Of a DNA stretch of 64,000 nt, positions 60,498 to 64,000 are shown in pieces. The stretch lies in assembly GCA_965660165.1 (NCBI GenBank), contig CBFHYU010000003.1, positions 1 through 64,000 of the forward strand. The letters are read 5' to 3'. The notes beneath the pieces are model-generated. The model worked only from the letters and a program-made list of their open reading frames with translations. It was not told the DNA's origin and did no database searches. A program made the position numbers and the translations under genes. Each line of letters opens with the position of its first letter. Position 1 is the stretch's first letter. Source of the DNA: WTJO01 sp965660165 (GTDB taxonomy: Bacteria > Pseudomonadota > Alphaproteobacteria > Puniceispirillales > Puniceispirillaceae).

Positions 60498-62306
60498 ATG
60501 CAACACGGCAAAATTACACGCAATAAACAGACTATTCAGCCTGAAGATAGCACTGTTACAGCAATTTATGGCAGGTTGTTTTCAGAGCATATTGCCAGCT
60601 ATAAACACCAGTTAGCGCTGATTTTTTTGCTGATGATGGTGATTGCGGTGGCAGGCGGGATATATCCTGCGCTGATTAGCCATATTTTTGAGCGGCTAGG
60701 CGGTAGTACCGAGCCTGCATTCTATAGCGGCTATCTTGGCGATGGTCTGCTGGTTATCCCTGTGTTGATAATATGTGTTGCTAGCATCAAAGCAGGCGCA
60801 ATGTATTTTCAGGTGCTTCATGTCAATGCGCTTGCGCTGAAACTGACAACAGCCCTGCAAAAACAAATGATGGCGCATCTGATAGATGCTGATCTTGCCC
60901 ATCATTCAGGCGAGCCATCTGGCAATTTGATTTCCCGTATTATGAATGATTTGAATTTGGTCAGGGATGCGATTGTAAGGCTGGCAAATAATTTGGTGCG
61001 CGATATGCTAACTGCACTGGTAATGGTTGGGGTGATGTTTTGGTTTAGCTGGCTATTATCTGTGCTGGTGCTAGCTGTCTATCCGCTTGCGATGCGCCCT
61101 ATCATTCTTATTGGCAATAGGCAACGTAAAGCCTCTGCATCGTTGCAAGAACATATGGGAAGCCTTACCAGCCTGCTAGCAGAAAGCTTGCAAGGTATTC
61201 GGATGATCAAAGCCTACCAGCTTGAACAGGCAGAGAAAACACGTTCAGCCGCCGCGTTTGATAAGTTGTATCAGCAGCTTATTGGCCTATTGGCAGGGCG
61301 TGCCCGTGTTGATCCAATTCTGGAAATATTGGGTGGTATTGCGATTGCAGGCGTGATTGCTGTGGCATCATGGCAGGTTGCCTCAGACCAGATGACACCC
61401 TCTGATGTCATAGGCTTTATCACTGCATTAGTGATGCTTGTGCCGCCAGTGCGTGCGATTGGCACCTTAAATGCGGTTTCACAAGAAGGGGCAGCAGCAT
61501 TGCAACGCATCTTCGCGCTACTTGATAGGCAGAACGAGATTATAGACAAGCCAGATGCGCGTGCTGTTACCGCTAAAAAGGGCGAAATTCAATTCTCTAA
61601 GGTCAGCTTCCATTATGGTGACAAGGCAATTTTAAGCGATATAGATTTTACCGCTAATTCTGGCCAGACAATCGCCCTTGTAGGGCCAAGTGGTGGCGGC
61701 AAATCCACCATATTAAATCTGATACCCCGTTTTTTTGATGTTGATAAGGGAGCAGTGCTGATAGACGGGATTGACGTAAGAGATATGCAGATAAGCACGC
61801 TTCGGGAATCGATTGCATTGGTTAGTCAGGATGCGGTGCTGTTTGATGATACAATCGCCGCCAATATTGGGTTTGGCAAGGCAGATAGCACCCATGCAGA
61901 TATTCGCAAAGCCGCTCAAAAAGCCGCCGCAGAGCAATTTATTTCTGAATTGCCAGACGGGTTTGATACACAAGTTGGTGAGCGTGGTAGCCGACTTTCT
62001 GGTGGTCAGAAACAGCGCATTGCGATAGCACGAGCGATGGTGCGTGATGCGCCGATATTATTATTGGATGAAGCGACTAGCGCACTAGACGCCCATGCTG
62101 AAGGGCAGGTGCAACAGGCGATTGAAACATTGCGGCAAGGCAAAACCACCCTTATTATCGCTCATAGGCTGGCCAGCATCATGCATGCAGACAGAATTTT
62201 AGTGATTGATAACGGGCATATTGTCGAGCATGGCACGCATGATGAATTGCTTGCAGCAAATGGGCTGTATGCTCAATTATGCGCGCTACAGAATATTTCG
62301 GACTAA
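60498..62306 (+). CDS. msbA: ABC exporter, MsbA-like lipid A flippase
   Basis: This 602-residue half-transporter has six membrane helices over residues about 35-330 and a C-terminal ATPase: Walker A GPSGGGKST near 396, the Q-loop, signature LSGGQKQRIAIARAM near 500, Walker B ILLLDEATSALDAH near 518 and the H-loop IIAHRL near 552. This is the MsbA/LipidA-exporter type. The location between the lpxL-lpxK-waaA block and envelope genes supports lipid A flipping, though multidrug or polysaccharide export cannot be excluded by sequence alone. Divergent from the DUF374 gene. Confidence 0.88.
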   Translation: MQHGKITRNKQTIQPEDSTVTAIYGRLFSEHIASYKHQLALIFLLMMVIAVAGGIYPALISHIFERLGGSTEPAFYSGYLGDGLLVIPVLIICVASIKAGAMYFQVLHVNALALKLTTALQKQMMAHLIDADLAHHSGEPSGNLISRIMNDLNLVRDAIVRLANNLVRDMLTALVMVGVMFWFSWLLSVLVLAVYPLAMRPIILIGNRQRKASASLQEHMGSLTSLLAESLQGIRMIKAYQLEQAEKTRSAAAFDKLYQQLIGLLAGRARVDPILEILGGIAIAGVIAVASWQVASDQMTPSDVIGFITALVMLVPPVRAIGTLNAVSQEGAAALQRIFALLDRQNEIIDKPDARAVTAKKGEIQFSKVSFHYGDKAILSDIDFTANSGQTIALVGPSGGGKSTILNLIPRFFDVDKGAVLIDGIDVRDMQISTLRESIALVSQDAVLFDDTIAANIGFGKADSTHADIRKAAQKAAAEQFISELPDGFDTQVGERGSRLSGGQKQRIAIARAMVRDAPILLLDEATSALDAHAEGQVQQAIETLRQGKTTLIIAHRLASIMHADRILVIDNGHIVEHGTHDELLAANGLYAQLCALQNISD

Positions 62307-62334
62307 CAGATTATGTGGTGAATTTTCTAGCCAT

Positions 62335-63018
62335 CTATTCACGGTTCAGCAAATCATCTACCAGACGATTTGCCCAGCCTTTTGATCTAAAATTTTCCTG
62401 TAATGCGTCTGCATCATATATATTATCTACCCAGTCAAAAAAGCCCATCCCACGTTGCTGATACGGCTTATAGGCTAGCAAAAACGCATCTAGCACACCT
62501 GTTTTGGCTTGCCTTACATGCAGATATGGCCAGAATTTTAGCTGTTTTATAGCGACATCAACAGCTGCATTTTTCATCATCACAAGATATAGCGCAGACA
62601 TTATGCCTGCTCTGTCAGCGCCTGATTTACAATGTAATAGCGCTGGGGTTGATATCGCCTGAAATAGCTCGGCAGTTGCATGAAGCATTGGTTTATCAGG
62701 CGCGGCGCGCGATCTGGCAGTGAAATCTATTAAGGTAAGGCCAGTTTGATGACAGGCTTCTGCTTCAAGTCGCCAGCCGCCATCATCACGCTCGCCCCGC
62801 AAATTGATGATGGTAGTGATGCCCATCTCTGCATATTGGGTAATGCGTTTTGGGGTTGGCTGGTTGCTTCGCCACATCTGACTATCTATCTGGTGCAGAT
62901 TATGCCAGCGCAACCGCAGCACACCATGATCTTTTAGCATTAGCTCAGTCCAGTCAGACATACCGCGCCGCTGATGCGGTGGTTTATGTTGCGGTAGATG
63001 CAGTTTATATGCCGTCAT
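62335..63018 (-). CDS. Dual-specificity/tyrosine-phosphatase-family protein
   Basis: This 227-residue protein is of the cysteine-phosphatase superfamily. The P-loop is HCKSGADRAG (HCx5R) near residues 131-140, with the general-acid candidate in the DFTARSRAAP loop near 98-107. TTIINLRGERDDGG near 68 is also typical. No signal peptide or membrane segment is evident. It lies between msbA and pmbA in a lipid A/envelope neighbourhood. Caulobacter CtpA, a phosphatase homologue linked to outer-membrane integrity and lipid A, is a possible counterpart; the substrate here is not known and the link is inference. Confidence 0.82.
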   Translation of the reverse strand: MTAYKLHLPQHKPPHQRRGMSDWTELMLKDHGVLRLRWHNLHQIDSQMWRSNQPTPKRITQYAEMGITTIINLRGERDDGGWRLEAEACHQTGLTLIDFTARSRAAPDKPMLHATAELFQAISTPALLHCKSGADRAGIMSALYLVMMKNAAVDVAIKQLKFWPYLHVRQAKTGVLDAFLLAYKPYQQRGMGFFDWVDNIYDADALQENFRSKGWANRLVDDLLNRE

Positions 63019-63024
63019 CTTGGC

Positions 63025-64000
63025 TTAGGCACCTGCAACCATCATTGTTGGGATGAATAGGCTCGGCGCTGAAATAGATTGTGTCATGTCACAGTCATTT
63101 CCTGCCACCATAGAGGCAAAAATATCATTTAGATTGCCTGCGATTGTGGCTTCTGAGGCTGGCCAGCTAATGGCGCCATTTTCGATCCAGAAGCCTGCCG
63201 CTCCGCGAGAATAATCGCCTGTTGTCATGCTAATAGAACTGCCCATCAACTCAGTTACGAAAAACCCGTTCTGAATATCTGCTATCAGCGCTTCAGTCTC
63301 AATATCTGTATCAGCAATATAGAAATTTGAGATTGACGGGCTAGGCGGGCCAGATAGAGACCTGCTGGCATTGCCTGTTGGGCTCATGCCAAGCTGGCTA
63401 GCACTTGCAAGATCAAGAAGCCATCCTGTTAGCACCCCCTGATCGACAAGGTGGCGTTTTTGGACGGGCAGGGTTTCCCCGTCAAATAGCCGCGAGCCGC
63501 TTGCCCTGTTGCGGGTTGGGTCATCAATAATAGTGATATGCTCAGAGCTGATTTTCTGTCCCAATTTGTCTTTTAGAAAGCTGGTGCCTCTGGCTATTGC
63601 CGCCCCGTTAATAGCGCTTGCTAGATGGCCTGCGACTGAACGCGAAATTCGGGTATCAAAAATGATAGGATAGCTTCCTGTCTGCGGTTTTTTCGCGCCC
63701 AGCCGTGATAGGGTTCGTGTTGCTGCATTTTTGCCAATTTCGGCAGGGTCTTTTAGGTCATCTGCAAAAACAGCAGAGCTATAATCATAATCACGTTCCA
63801 TCTGACCATTTTTTTCGGCAAGCACGACCGCAGAAAAGCCAAAGCTAGAGCGTTGATATTCAGCAGAAAATCCTGTTGATGTGGCAATCAATATTCTGCT
63901 TTTGCTGGCAGAGGCAGACCCGCCATCTGAATTGGTAATGCCGTGTGTCTCTAGTGCGGCATTCTCGCAACTAAGGGCTATTTGGGTTAATGCCTCAGCA
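63025..64000 (-). CDS. pmbA: PmbA/TldE-family metalloprotease component (partial, N-terminus missing)
   Basis: The frame is open to the right edge, so about the last 324 residues are visible. The visible part begins ALETHGITNSDGGSA, has STGFSAEYQRSS, RTLSRLGAKKPQTGSYPIIFD, and the C-terminal GDYSRGAAGFWIENGAISWP and TIAGNLNDIF elements typical of TldE/PmbA. With TldD this forms a protease for modified peptides and CcdA-like targets. The metal-binding HExxxH belongs to TldD and is absent here. TldD is not in the window. The stop is six bases from the phosphatase start. Confidence 0.9.
   Translation of the reverse strand, partial: AEALTQIALSCENAALETHGITNSDGGSASASKSRILIATSTGFSAEYQRSSFGFSAVVLAEKNGQMERDYDYSSAVFADDLKDPAEIGKNAATRTLSRLGAKKPQTGSYPIIFDTRISRSVAGHLASAINGAAIARGTSFLKDKLGQKISSEHITIIDDPTRNRASGSRLFDGETLPVQKRHLVDQGVLTGWLLDLASASQLGMSPTGNASRSLSGPPSPSISNFYIADTDIETEALIADIQNGFFVTELMGSSISMTTGDYSRGAAGFWIENGAISWPASEATIAGNLNDIFASMVAGNDCDMTQSISAPSLFIPTMMVAGA

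Noticed and set aside
1..64000. Mobile elements, phage genes, CRISPR arrays or defence systems
   Set aside because: No transposase, integrase, spaced direct repeats, att-like duplication next to the tRNA, or defence gene set was seen; the tRNA-Leu flank shows no integration remnant.

Overview
The window is a stretch of bacterial chromosome, roughly 46% G+C by eye, with gene-dense, uniform codon use and no mobile element, phage gene or CRISPR array. The gene set points to an alphaproteobacterium: a complete-looking aerobic (oxygen-dependent) cobalamin gene set, a Mur/Fur-type regulator lacking the CxxC zinc pairs, a DUF3035 (BamF-like) lipoprotein, GluQ, a Coq7 hydroxylase and a Kdo/lipid A block. 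Moderate G+C plus a large repeat-type secreted protein suggest a marine lineage such as SAR116 (Puniceispirillum-like). The clade is inference; the class is fairly secure.

Layout. 1-921 (-) is the N-terminal end of a large secreted repeat protein that runs off the left edge. 1304-6898 (+) holds a heme-binding GlcG/HbpS-like protein, psd-pssA for phosphatidylethanolamine synthesis, a Fur-family regulator, an FMN/Fe-S glutamate-synthase-like protein and an MFS transporter. 7172-11413 carries gluQ, an esterase, an HNH nuclease, coq7, dsbB and a YqaA/DedA-like membrane protein.

11520-32938 is a cobalamin island of 20 genes: an alpha-ribazole-phosphatase-like gene, cobF, A, B, M, E, L, K, J, I, a cobG-cobH fusion, cobN, W, O, Q, C, D, P, U and V. 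It covers uroporphyrinogen III to adenosylcobalamin except cobS/cobT of the cobaltochelatase, bluB and the cob(II)yrinate reductase, which must lie elsewhere if the pathway works. Most junctions are 4-base ATGA/GTGA overlaps. cobK lies on the opposite strand and overlaps both neighbours. I saw no cobalamin riboswitch.

33022-33106 (-) is tRNA-Leu(CAA). 33375-42985 is an accessory catabolic block: an MmgE/PrpD protein, a four-gene peptide-type ABC importer with a Tat-exported binding protein and a fused double ATPase, an Asp/Asn beta-hydroxylase-like oxygenase and an IclR regulator. Then come chaC, a small mscS and the housekeeping run ribF-ileS-lspA-DUF3035-mutL, with rsmD, an rluB-like gene, tadA, purD and xseA. 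The right end is an envelope block: an lpxL-like gene, lpxK, waaA and a DUF374 acyltransferase (-), an msbA-like exporter (+), a dual-specificity-type phosphatase and the C-terminal part of pmbA (-), cut by the window edge.

The observations most worth a second look are the cobK gene nested antisense inside the cob operon with a shared CATG start, the CobG-CobH fusion, the phosphatase in the lipid A locus, the stem-loops around the ABC binding-protein gene, and a strong excess of the hexamer GCTAGC across unrelated genes.
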